The notes under the pieces: generated by a model
What the model was told of the DNA's origin: nothing
Databases searched by the model: none
The model's input: the letters and a program-made list of their open reading frames with translations, nothing else
Translations under genes and position numbers: made by a program
In this document: in pieces, positions 50,132 to 56,493 of the stretch
How positions within the stretch are numbered: the first letter of the stretch is position 1
How the letters are laid out: each line of letters begins with the position of its first letter
Assembly (NCBI GenBank): GCA_022709565.1
Contig: JAKLIO010000003.1
Location: forward strand, 1 to 56,493
Length of the DNA stretch: 56,493 nt
DNA from: Patescibacteria group bacterium
GTDB taxonomy: Bacteria > Patescibacteriota > Minisyncoccia > Moranbacterales > GWC2-37-73
Reading direction: 5' to 3'

Positions 50132-51046
50132 TTAGCTGATCTTAATTTCTTTAGTCACATTGACCAAATAATTAATCAGCGCTTCTTCCTGTGTTCCAGC
50201 CAGTCCACCTTTGAGGAACTTTGTCATCGTTCCGCGGACATACTTTGCAGCCAAGCCTCGCTTGTGTTTGTCGAGAACTTGCCGTTCAAAGTCAGCTGGA
50301 TTTTGACTGCCGTTCGTACGTTCAATGTAGAGCGTAAGGTAACACTCATCATCAGACACCGAGAAATTACACTCAATGTGTTTTCCCTCGATGTCATACG
50401 TAAACGGTGTCGGGTCAAAATATTCATTGACCGCCTTCGCCGTTTCAACCGGAATTGTTTCCCTGGCTACATTGATTTTATCACTGAGATTCTCACTTAC
50501 TATTTCTAATTTATTGAGAATCTCATCATCCTTTCCATCCTTACGGAAGAAAATGAGATAAATAAGGAGACCAATAACAGCCCCTATAAGAATAGCCAGA
50601 ATCCAGGTATTGTTCGCGCCGTTGTTCAGAATGGCTTTTCCGTAAGCCACTATATTTTTGTTTGCAGTATCGGCATGTTTGAATGCCTTATCTGCAGTTT
50701 TGGCGGCTTTTTCTGTTTCGTTCGCCAAAATTGTTACGTTGTCAGCCAGCGTTGTAACTGCTGACTGAGTGTTAATCTGAACAACAATCATTTTGCGCTG
50801 CTCAGATGCTAGAGCGTTAGTGCTCTTCTCTAGCTTCTTCAATCTGGCAGAGTTGCCCTTGATTGCTTTCAACATCTTTGCAGATGCATCGGGAACCCGA
50901 GCTGCGTATGTGGGATTTTTATACGCTGCTGTAGATGACGATACGCCAACCTGGCGCTCCCCGTTGACTGTAACAGCCTGCGCCAAGGGCGCAAGCCACA
51001 TTGTAATAACTACGATGGCCGCAATGGCCAAAATAAATCTCTTCAT
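50132..51046 (-). CDS. Exported coiled-coil membrane protein, unknown function
   Basis: 304 aa: signal peptide (about 1-24, cut near AQA), an extracytoplasmic helical/coiled-coil part (about 50-145, KKLEKSTNALASEQRK; ANETEKAAKTADKAF), one membrane helix (about 150-167), then a cytoplasmic domain ending in EEALINYLVNVTKEIKIS. TTTGGAGGAG is a strong ribosome site. Codon use looks more GC-rich than neighbours. Second gene of a two-gene operon whose non-coding parts are full of hairpins. No family recognised. Confidence 0.75.
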   Translation of the reverse strand: MKRFILAIAAIVVITMWLAPLAQAVTVNGERQVGVSSSTAAYKNPTYAARVPDASAKMLKAIKGNSARLKKLEKSTNALASEQRKMIVVQINTQSAVTTLADNVTILANETEKAAKTADKAFKHADTANKNIVAYGKAILNNGANNTWILAILIGAVIGLLIYLIFFRKDGKDDEILNKLEIVSENLSDKINVARETIPVETAKAVNEYFDPTPFTYDIEGKHIECNFSVSDDECYLTLYIERTNGSQNPADFERQVLDKHKRGLAAKYVRGTMTKFLKGGLAGTQEEALINYLVNVTKEIKIS

Positions 51047-51070
51047 TTTCTCTCCTCCAAATATTGGGTT

Positions 51071-51098
51071 CAGGTGAGCTTCCTAAGAAGCTCACCTG
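51071..51098 (-). other. Intercistronic 12-bp hairpin
   Basis: CAGGTGAGCTTC (51071-51082) and GAAGCTCACCTG (51087-51098) are exact complements around CTAA, 9 bp past the stop of the 411-aa gene. There is no T tract, so it is probably an RNA stability or processing element rather than a terminator. Confidence 0.85.
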
Positions 51099-51107
51099 GT
51101 TAAGTGT

Positions 51108-52343
51108 TTACAATTGCGGGACTTTTTCAACCCGCTTCTCCGCTGCGAATCTGTCGGCTGCACTCTGTCCATTGAGAACATTGATACAGCCTGCCCAGAA
51201 GTAGTAATCCTGAGCGATCAAACGATCCGCTTCAGCCTGATTAGCTTTGATGTCGTAGCCTTTCAGGTAATTACGCTCCGCGATCTGAAACTGCTCGATC
51301 GCCGAGTTGAGATGACGCTTGTCACCTGTACACTGATACAAGTCGATGTAAGCCTCTCCCAACTTTGAACGCAAGCGGAGGTTGTTCATGCACCAACGAG
51401 TGCATTCCTTTATCCGTTGCTTCAAGTCCTCGATCCGAGCCCAAATACTGCTCGGGTCGCAAGCTTTCGGCTGCTCATAGGCTATTGGTGCTCCGCAGGC
51501 AAAGTTGCCACTAGAAACACCCTCGTATGAGGTGACCATGAACATATAAATAGTTCTGGTCAAAGTCGCAGAATCGCTAGAGGAAGCCCCTATAGAAGCA
51601 GACGCCGCAACTCCGTTTGTGTGCGCGCCAGTGCCCCCAATGCCTAGGGATGATGCCTGAGACTCTCTCTCAAACATGTAATCCCAATAGATTAGGACAC
51701 TAGTAGATCTTGTCTGTTGAACAACATCCAGAACCGTTTCCGCGAAGATGCCGATATCAGGGCTATCATAGTCGCTTCGACCCTCGGCCTTTCCACTCCG
51801 CTTTCCTTCACCGAATCCGGGTTTCTTGTTGATTATCCGAATAACGGTGTCGTCATTCAACTCCCTGTTGGCTCTGAAAATGACCTTGGTTTCAACTCTT
51901 CCAGTGAAAAGGGTTTTGAGGCCCTTTCCTCTTTTATTGAAAAAGCTTCCACCAGCAGCCATTTCCTTCAGCTGACCAATCGTGAACTCGGAATAATCCG
52001 GATCACAAATGATCTGCTTCCAACCTTGTGGAACTTCTGAAGTCGGAGCATTAACGAATGCGCTTAATAGTGGCGCCGTCACGTAATTCTTGGCGGCTTC
52101 GTATGTATTTCCGCCCGAATTACTTGAGCTTTTGCTCTTGCTGTTTGCGGCCTGAAACTGCCACTCAGACTGAATTTGCCACTCAGACTGAATTTGACTT
52201 TGATCCTGCTCAGCGTCTCCACCGGTTCCAATTCCCGTTGCCGTAGCTCTATTATCAATACCAATTGTCTGTGCTAACGAAACGCTCGCACAGAAAACAA
52301 TTGCCATAACCGCGACCATGATGGCCAGAAAACATTTTCTCAT
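51108..52343 (-). CDS. Secreted protein with Q/S repeats and TPR-like C-terminus
   Basis: 411 aa: signal peptide (about 1-24, cut near SLAQ). Residues 25-75 are Gly/Gln/Ser-rich (RATATGIGTGGDAEQDQSQ, then QSEWQIQSEWQF) and resemble the sortase substrates at 53611 and 54278. A beta-rich middle follows (VLIYWDYMFERESQ; TRTIYMFMVTSYEG), and a helical C-terminus (about 310-395) with TPR-like AYIDLYQCTGDKRHLNSAIE. GAGGAGGG precedes the ATG. Function unknown; probably a surface or matrix protein. Confidence 0.75.
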   Translation of the reverse strand: MRKCFLAIMVAVMAIVFCASVSLAQTIGIDNRATATGIGTGGDAEQDQSQIQSEWQIQSEWQFQAANSKSKSSSNSGGNTYEAAKNYVTAPLLSAFVNAPTSEVPQGWKQIICDPDYSEFTIGQLKEMAAGGSFFNKRGKGLKTLFTGRVETKVIFRANRELNDDTVIRIINKKPGFGEGKRSGKAEGRSDYDSPDIGIFAETVLDVVQQTRSTSVLIYWDYMFERESQASSLGIGGTGAHTNGVAASASIGASSSDSATLTRTIYMFMVTSYEGVSSGNFACGAPIAYEQPKACDPSSIWARIEDLKQRIKECTRWCMNNLRLRSKLGEAYIDLYQCTGDKRHLNSAIEQFQIAERNYLKGYDIKANQAEADRLIAQDYYFWAGCINVLNGQSAADRFAAEKRVEKVPQL

Positions 52344-52546
52344 GATTCCCTCCTCGGCCTTTCCGGCCTTCTATCGTTATTTTAATTTCTATTCAATTGG
52401 AAAATAACTCATGCAATCCACACTGGATTAGAGCATGAACTACATGTCGCGTTACTTCTATATTTTCACAGAGCTTTTTTAAAAATTTCATGTCCCATAA
52501 AGTGGGCATTGAAAAGCTCTGAGTTAAATACAGATATATTGTTAAC
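52344..52546 (-). promoter_or_regulatory. Structured 5' leader of the two-gene operon
   Basis: About 200 nt between the start site and ATG holds four hairpins: CAGAGCTTTT/AAAAGCTCTG with inner CCCA/TGGG (52469-52522), TCATGC/GCATGA with inner AATCC/GGATT (52409-52438), GTTATTTT/AAAATAAC (52376-52408), and GGCC/GGCC just before the ribosome site (52356-52368). No known riboswitch was recognised. Confidence 0.7.
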
Positions 52547-52552
52547 CGTCCA

Positions 52553-52580
52553 TTGTAGCAAAAAAAAGAGAGTTTGTCAA
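52553..52580 (-). promoter_or_regulatory. Consensus promoter of the two-gene secreted operon
   Basis: Minus strand TTGACA (52580-52575), 16-nt spacer with a T tract, TACAAT (52558-52553). Confidence 0.85.
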
Positions 52581-52609
52581 CCCCAGTTAGTCACTTTTTG
52601 TCATAAACC

Positions 52610-52637
52610 AAAAAATGGCTTTTGTGAGCCATTTTTT
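52610..52637 (-). terminator. Sortase gene terminator
   Basis: AAAAATGGCT (52611-52620) pairs with AGCCATTTTT (52627-52636) around TTTGTG, 30 bp past the sortase stop. Confidence 0.9.
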
Positions 52638-52665
52638 AGGTTATTTCTCTAAATCTATTGTAAGA

Positions 52666-53538
52666 CTATTTTATCATCTCGGCTTTGACAATCAATCGTT
52701 TGAAATTGGTGCCCAGCGGCCAGCAAGTTGAAAGAGTTATGGTTGGCAGTTCATCAATCTCTTCAAAAATTCTTTCATCGTCCGGTGCAGTCACAAATTT
52801 ATCGCTAATCTTATAATTGTAAGTGATGATTCTGCCATTTTTTTGGATTGTTGTTGCTGTGATCACATCTCCCGGCTCCAAATTGTTCAGATCCTTGAAA
52901 ATATAATTGTAATCGCCTTTGATCCAAAAATAATTGCTGGAATGTCCGGAAATGACTGCGTTGCCGTTTTGTCCCGGCGCGGCTGATTTTGGATAGTGGT
53001 TGACTCCGCCTTCCAAGTCTTTAAGCATGGCTTTTTCTTCAGCGCTCTGCGACCAAATCATCGGCACTTCTACATTAATCTTTTTTATACCGATGAGAAC
53101 CATGGGTTTCGCATCCCCTTCGGCATCCGGATCATAGCCATTGATAAGCTCCTGTTTATCGGAAAATTTGTCGCCATCAGTGTCAGCTTTGAGCGGATCA
53201 GTACCATAGATGTATTCCAAATAGTTTGGCAAACCATCTTTGTCCGGATCAGCTTCCAATGCAATGCTGACATTCAAATCGTTGATTTTTGCCCAACTGT
53301 CATAGCCGGCAAAACTGAAATCGGTTGAACCGAGCAGTTTTTTAATTTCTTCATCCGCATTCTGAACGGAATATTTTTGGACAGTTTTTTCGTTTTGCAC
53401 GCCTGAATTTTTGAAAATTGCATTCCAATCTGTGTTAACCAGAAAAAACAAAACCAAAAAGATAGCCAAAAAAAGGATGCTCATAGTTGCAACCTTTCCT
53501 ATAACTCTTTTTGTTTTGATAGATGCTTCAGACATCAT
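52666..53538 (-). CDS. Sortase with Ca-binding thrombospondin-3-like repeats
   Basis: 290 aa: membrane anchor at about 16-34, two acidic DPDKDG/DTDGDKFSD repeats (about 97-137, calcium-binding TSP3 type), then a sortase core with His199 in ISGHSSN, Cys272 in TLSTCWPLG and Arg281. All three catalytic residues are present. It joins sorting-signal proteins to a cell-surface amine. The two genes directly upstream encode likely substrates. Calcium repeats between anchor and core are unusual. Class assignment (D/E-like) is tentative. Confidence 0.9.
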   Translation of the reverse strand: MMSEASIKTKRVIGKVATMSILFLAIFLVLFFLVNTDWNAIFKNSGVQNEKTVQKYSVQNADEEIKKLLGSTDFSFAGYDSWAKINDLNVSIALEADPDKDGLPNYLEYIYGTDPLKADTDGDKFSDKQELINGYDPDAEGDAKPMVLIGIKKINVEVPMIWSQSAEEKAMLKDLEGGVNHYPKSAAPGQNGNAVISGHSSNYFWIKGDYNYIFKDLNNLEPGDVITATTIQKNGRIITYNYKISDKFVTAPDDERIFEEIDELPTITLSTCWPLGTNFKRLIVKAEMIK

Positions 53539-53564
53539 TTTATAGCTTATTCCCTACGGAATGA

Positions 53565-53588
53565 CCACGGAACATTGAGGTTCCGTGG
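53565..53588 (-). other. Hairpin between substrate and sortase genes
   Basis: CCACGGAAC (53565-53573) pairs with GTTCCGTGG (53580-53588). A smaller ATTCC/GGAAT stem and the palindrome GGTTTAAACC flank it. No T tract, like the hairpins at 50090 and 51071. Confidence 0.8.
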
Positions 53589-53610
53589 CTGCCTAGGGTT
53601 TAAACCAATA

Positions 53611-54153
53611 TTATTTAAGCTTGTTAGAATACTTTTTAACTCCAAGTCCTGCAGCTAAAATGGACAATAGGGCGATTCCGGCTAAAACAACTGAATTGCT
53701 TCCTGTGGCTGGTACGCTGCCATGCCTGTAGCTTGCTCTGTGTGAACTGTGTGAATGATCACCATCGTCTTCATCAACATCAACATCAATGTCTGTTTCA
53801 GAAGAAGTAGTTGAAGTTGCGCTGCCGCCTGTGGCTGACTGCGATTGACTCTGGGATTGCGAAGAAGACTGAGAACCGGCTTGTGCTTGCAATTGACCGC
53901 CTGATCCAGATCCTGATCCTGGCTGACCATCTGAATCCAGTAGTTGAGCTTGCGCCTGAGCTTGAGCTTGGCGTTGGCTCTGAGATTGACCCTGAGATTG
54001 AGTCGCACTGCCACCAGTTGCAGTCGCAGTAGAAGTGTTTTCGTTGTTGATATCAATGTCGACATCAGCAAAAGCTACATTCGCAGCATAAAACAAGGCT
54101 ACGACTGAAATAGCAATTATTGACAAATAAGTTAAGCTTTTTTTCATTGTCAT
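53611..54153 (-). CDS. Sortase substrate, Q/S-rich surface protein (copy 1)
   Basis: 180 aa: signal peptide (about 1-29), then DVDIDINN, STATATGGSATQSQ, a QSQSQRQAQAQAQAQ tract, a Gly/Ser linker, SQSQSQSQSATGGSAT, TDIDVDVDEDDGD, and a C-terminal sorting signal: VPATGSN, a hydrophobic helix (VVLAGIALLSILAAGLG) and a KKYSNKLK tail. The two TGGSAT blocks and the two DID/DVD blocks make the region quasi-mirror-symmetric. The layout is that of LPxTG proteins anchored by the adjacent sortase. Confidence 0.88.
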   Translation of the reverse strand: MTMKKSLTYLSIIAISVVALFYAANVAFADVDIDINNENTSTATATGGSATQSQGQSQSQRQAQAQAQAQLLDSDGQPGSGSGSGGQLQAQAGSQSSSQSQSQSQSATGGSATSTTSSETDIDVDVDEDDGDHSHSSHRASYRHGSVPATGSNSVVLAGIALLSILAAGLGVKKYSNKLK

Positions 54154-54205
54154 AAGTTTAAATTAAATAAATTAGTTGAAAAATGTTCCTTTGTTAGAAC
54201 CCGAT

Positions 54206-54234
54206 ACACTAGCATAAAGCCGTATTTTTGTCAA
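54206..54234 (-). promoter_or_regulatory. Promoter of substrate copy 1
   Basis: Minus strand TTGACA (54234-54229), 17-nt spacer, TGC-TAGTGT extended -10 (54211-54206). Identical to the copy at 54978-55006. Confidence 0.75.
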
Positions 54235-54277
54235 CTCTTTTTATGCTACTTTTTATGGCTTAGGGTTTAAACCAAAA

Positions 54278-54925
54278 TTATTTAAGCTTGTTAGAATACT
54301 TTTTAACTCCAAGTCCTGCAGCTAAAATAGCCATCAAGGCGATTCCAACCAAAACAGCTGAATTGCTTCCTGTAGCTGGCACGCTGCCATGGCTGTAGCT
54401 TGCTCTGTGTGAACTGTTTGAATTGTGTGAGCTTCCTGATCCATGTGAATTATATGAATAATGATGATGAGAATCACCATCGTTATCGCCATCATCACCA
54501 TCGTCGCCATCATCACCATCGTCGCCATCATCACCATCGTCTTCATCAACATCAACATCAATGTCTGTTTCAGAAGAAGTAGTTGAAGTTGCGCTGCCGC
54601 CTGTGGCTGACTGCGATTGACTCTGGGATTGCGAAGAAGACTGAGAACCGGCTTGTGCTTGCAATTGACCGCCTGATCCAGATCCTGATCCTGGCTGACC
54701 ATCTGAATCCAGTAGTTGAGCTTGCGCCTGAGCTTGAGCTTGGCGTTGGCTCTGAGATTGACCCTGAGATTGAGTCGCACTGCCACCAGTTGCAGTCGCA
54801 GTAGAAGTGTTTTCGTTGTTGATATCAATGTCGACATCAGCAAAAGCTACATTCGCAGCATAAAACAAGGCTACGACTGAAATAGCAATTATTGACAAAT
54901 AAGTTAAGCTTTTTTTCATTGTCAT
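54278..54925 (-). CDS. Sortase substrate, Q/S-rich surface protein (copy 2)
   Basis: 215 aa. The first ~130 residues equal copy 1. The acidic block is then expanded to repeated DDG units (about 131-150), followed by SHHHYSYNSHGSGSSHNSNS and the sorting signal VPATGSN, helix and KKYSNKLK. The Asp-rich run could bind calcium or other cations and the His-rich run metals; this is inference. Own promoter, so each paralogue is a separate unit. Confidence 0.88.
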   Translation of the reverse strand: MTMKKSLTYLSIIAISVVALFYAANVAFADVDIDINNENTSTATATGGSATQSQGQSQSQRQAQAQAQAQLLDSDGQPGSGSGSGGQLQAQAGSQSSSQSQSQSQSATGGSATSTTSSETDIDVDVDEDDGDDGDDGDDGDDGDDGDNDGDSHHHYSYNSHGSGSSHNSNSSHRASYSHGSVPATGSNSAVLVGIALMAILAAGLGVKKYSNKLK

Positions 54926-54977
54926 AAGTTTAAATTAAATAAATTAGTTGAAAAATGTTCCTTTGTTAGAACCCGAT

Positions 54978-55006
54978 ACACTAGCATAAAGCCGTATTTT
55001 TGTCAA
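54978..55006 (-). promoter_or_regulatory. Promoter of substrate copy 2
   Basis: TTGACA (55006-55001), 17-nt spacer, TAGTGT (54983-54978) on the minus strand, identical to 54206-54234. Confidence 0.75.
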
Positions 55007-55075
55007 CTCTTTTTTGCGCTGAGTTTCTGTTTATGGCTTATAAAAGCCTGCATTCGATCATTTGCAAATAAAATT

Positions 55076-55126
55076 AAAAAAACCTCCTAAAGTATGCTTA
55101 TAATAATACAATGTAAAAGGTTTTTT
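55076..55126 (-). terminator. Probable terminator of the HtrA-like gene
   Basis: AAAAAAACCT pairs with AGGTTTTTT around a long 32-nt loop. The minus-strand tail is T-rich. Confidence 0.6.
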
Positions 55127-55156
55127 AGTTTGTTTTTCTTTTTTTGTTTTGATGTT

Positions 55157-56326
55157 CTATAACTGCACCGGGATTTTTATTTCTTCTCCGTTTCTATCAA
55201 CGGTCATTTCTATTGTATCACCTTTTTTATATTGCGCAATCAAGTTGGAAAGCGGGTTGTCCAGATTCACACCCTGTGAATTTACGGAAACAATTATGTC
55301 ATTTATTCTAAGTCCCGCGTTTTCAGCCGGCGATCCGGAAATCATAGCCAGCCCCTGTTTGCCAGAAGGAGAATATATGAGCGCTCCGCGATCATGATCG
55401 AGATTGTTAGTAATCGCATATTCTTTAGTAATGGAAATGTAATAAGCGCCAAAATATGGCCGGTCGAAATTTTTATTCTGCAGAATAAGGTTCATGGAAT
55501 TTTTCACGATATTGGACGGAATTTGAAAATATTTCTCTTTGCCGTTAATGACTTGCATGCCTATAATTCCTATCATATCCCCACTGTAACCGATAACTGG
55601 ACCACCGACATATTCGGTTTGATTATTAAAATCGTCCTCAAAAACGCCTTCTAGTTTTTCGGAAGAAGCCAAGGTTTTTCCGCTTAGATTAAAGGTTTTG
55701 GCAACATTGCTGAGCAACCCGCCTTCGTAGCGATTTTGATATTCACCAAAAGAATTGCCAATCGCCACTATTTTTTTGCCGGGAAGCGCATCCGCAGAAT
55801 CAGCCAATGATATAGCGGTTAAATTAGGCGCTTCAATTTTTAGAAAAGCTAAATCGGAAAATTCATCAACATTAAGCAATGTGGCTGGATAGTTGTTTCT
55901 ATTGGAAAGAAAAACCTGATAGGTAGCATCCTGTTCGATAATAGCGCTGCGATAGGTTGCAATCAGTCCGTCACTGGTAACAACAACGCCTGTTCCGCTT
56001 TTGTTTATATTTTCAGTTTCTTTTCCGAGTGTTCCTTTTTGATCAGTCACGGATATTATATTCACCACAGCATTAGATGCTTGGGAAGCTATTTTATTAA
56101 TTGAATCATCTTCTTTAATAATCACCTGCTCGGTCTTGTTTATCACGGTCACATTTTCCGATAGACGGTTAAACAAATTTATGCGCGATAAATACTTGTT
56201 TGTGCGAATAAACGGCAGAACTTTTTGATCGAAATATACTCCGCCAACTCCGCCAATCGAAAAAATCAGGAATACTATGATTATTCCCTTGGCTATCTTT
56301 TTTGAATTTTTTGAATAATTGTTCAT
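55157..56326 (-). CDS. HtrA/DegP-like pseudoprotease with PDZ domain
   Basis: 389 aa: membrane anchor at about 14-32, trypsin-like fold (about 75-280) and a PDZ domain (about 290-385, SGSPAENAGLRINDIIVSVN). The family's THV site reads DGLIATYRSAI, so Ser127 replaces the catalytic His. Asp158 is kept (DEFSDLAFLKI). The GNSGGP site reads TEYVGGP, so Val240 replaces the nucleophile. It cannot work as a serine protease by the known mechanism; a chaperone or scaffold role is likely. Next to the sortase locus. Confidence 0.88.
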   Translation of the reverse strand: MNNYSKNSKKIAKGIIIVFLIFSIGGVGGVYFDQKVLPFIRTNKYLSRINLFNRLSENVTVINKTEQVIIKEDDSINKIASQASNAVVNIISVTDQKGTLGKETENINKSGTGVVVTSDGLIATYRSAIIEQDATYQVFLSNRNNYPATLLNVDEFSDLAFLKIEAPNLTAISLADSADALPGKKIVAIGNSFGEYQNRYEGGLLSNVAKTFNLSGKTLASSEKLEGVFEDDFNNQTEYVGGPVIGYSGDMIGIIGMQVINGKEKYFQIPSNIVKNSMNLILQNKNFDRPYFGAYYISITKEYAITNNLDHDRGALIYSPSGKQGLAMISGSPAENAGLRINDIIVSVNSQGVNLDNPLSNLIAQYKKGDTIEMTVDRNGEEIKIPVQL

Positions 56327-56421
56327 TGTTACTAATTACTAATTTATATAAAAATATACCAATTTTCGAACTCTTTTTATTTTAAAACCTTTAAACTTTA
56401 TGACTTTATACTTTAGACTTT
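56327..56421. repeat. Microrepeat tract (TTACTAATTACTAATTT and CTTTAAACTTTATGACTTT)
   Basis: Two microrepeat classes fill the gap upstream of the HtrA-like gene: ACTAATTACTAATTT (56331-56345) and AACCTTTAAACTTTATGAC with ACTTTATACTTTAGACTTTT (about 56385-56424). Confidence 0.7.
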
Positions 56422-56493
56422 TTATACTATCGGCATCCATCTGGCGCTTGAAAGAACCAACACGACTAAAAATCCGAAAAAAACGATGTTGGC
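56422..56493 (-). CDS. C-terminal fragment of a membrane protein (cut by window)
   Basis: 23 codons plus TAA, open to the window edge: ANIVFFGFLVVLVLSSARWM then PIV. A hydrophobic helix ending near an Arg-Trp suggests the end of an integral membrane protein. Nothing more can be said without upstream sequence. Confidence 0.45.
   Translation of the reverse strand, partial: ANIVFFGFLVVLVLSSARWMPIV

Larger units (their letters stand above)
53760..55012. repeat. Tandem duplication, about 480 identical bp
   Basis: 53760-54240 and 54532-55012 (offset 772 bp) match without any difference I can find, covering the promoter, leader and the first two thirds of both substrate genes. The 3' thirds are homologous but differ by substitutions and by extra Asp/Gly and His/Ser codons in copy 2. 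Confidence 0.92.

Noticed and set aside
54400-54582. Plus-strand His/Arg-rich frame antisense to substrate copy 2
   Set aside because: It is the mirror of GAT/GGT Asp-Gly repeat codons on the minus strand and has no ribosome site.
1-56493. CRISPR arrays, rRNA or tRNA genes
   Set aside because: No regularly spaced repeats with unique spacers, no rRNA motifs and no T-arm-like GTTCRANTCC with cloverleaf context were found by eye. A tRNAscan run would be decisive.

Overview
The window looks like a chromosomal segment of a Candidate Phyla Radiation (Patescibacteria) bacterium, probably Parcubacteria-like. That is an inference from AT-rich, tightly packed genes, many glycosyltransferases, an archaeal-type UMP kinase, several small proteins of unknown family, and junctions filled with degenerate microrepeats. 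TGA ends ordinary genes (for example wecG at 22986-23690), so the UGA-glycine code of Gracilibacteria/SR1 does not apply. No rRNA, tRNA or CRISPR array was seen.

Layout. 1-450: end of an IS200-type insertion sequence. 483-3131 (-): anchored metallophosphoesterase and a divergent RtcB-family protein. 3261-11004 (-) and 11113-19145 (+): two surface-glycan arms. They contain four GT4 and two GT2 glycosyltransferases, a large polytopic protein, an O-antigen-ligase-like protein, a nucleotide-sugar dehydrogenase, an LCP transferase and an S41 protease. 19258-21876 (-): degenerate double rhodanese, fmt, def. 21987-27385 (+): small orphan gene, thpR, wecG-like, gltX, coiled-coil C39-like peptidase. 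27386-28329: gene-poor and hairpin-rich. 28330-30355 (-): iscR-iscS-iscU. 30587-40710: housekeeping and orphan genes (Cas4-like nuclease, DEDDy exonuclease, pyrH, bL27, pyrG, bL9), with a likely plus-strand small RNA at 34455-34607. 40844-48462 (-): galU and a complete dTDP-rhamnose set (rfbA, rfbD, rfbB, rfbC) interrupted by glyA, a NUDIX gene and a HIT gene.

48612-56493 (-) is the most unusual part. It holds a Wzz/YveK-like protein and a two-gene secreted/membrane operon whose transcript is packed with hairpins. Four of these hairpins share one architecture but have different, fully compensated stems. Next come a sortase, two tandem Q/S-rich proteins with PATG-type sorting signals sharing about 480 identical bp, and an HtrA-like pseudoprotease that lacks catalytic His and Ser. 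I read this as a surface-anchoring locus of unknown purpose.

A promoter-adjacent palindrome family (TCCCGCA...TGCGGGA) occurs three times. Several microrepeat families sit at gene borders and, in at least four genes, inside the reading frame. All function calls are by eye from motifs; no database search was run.
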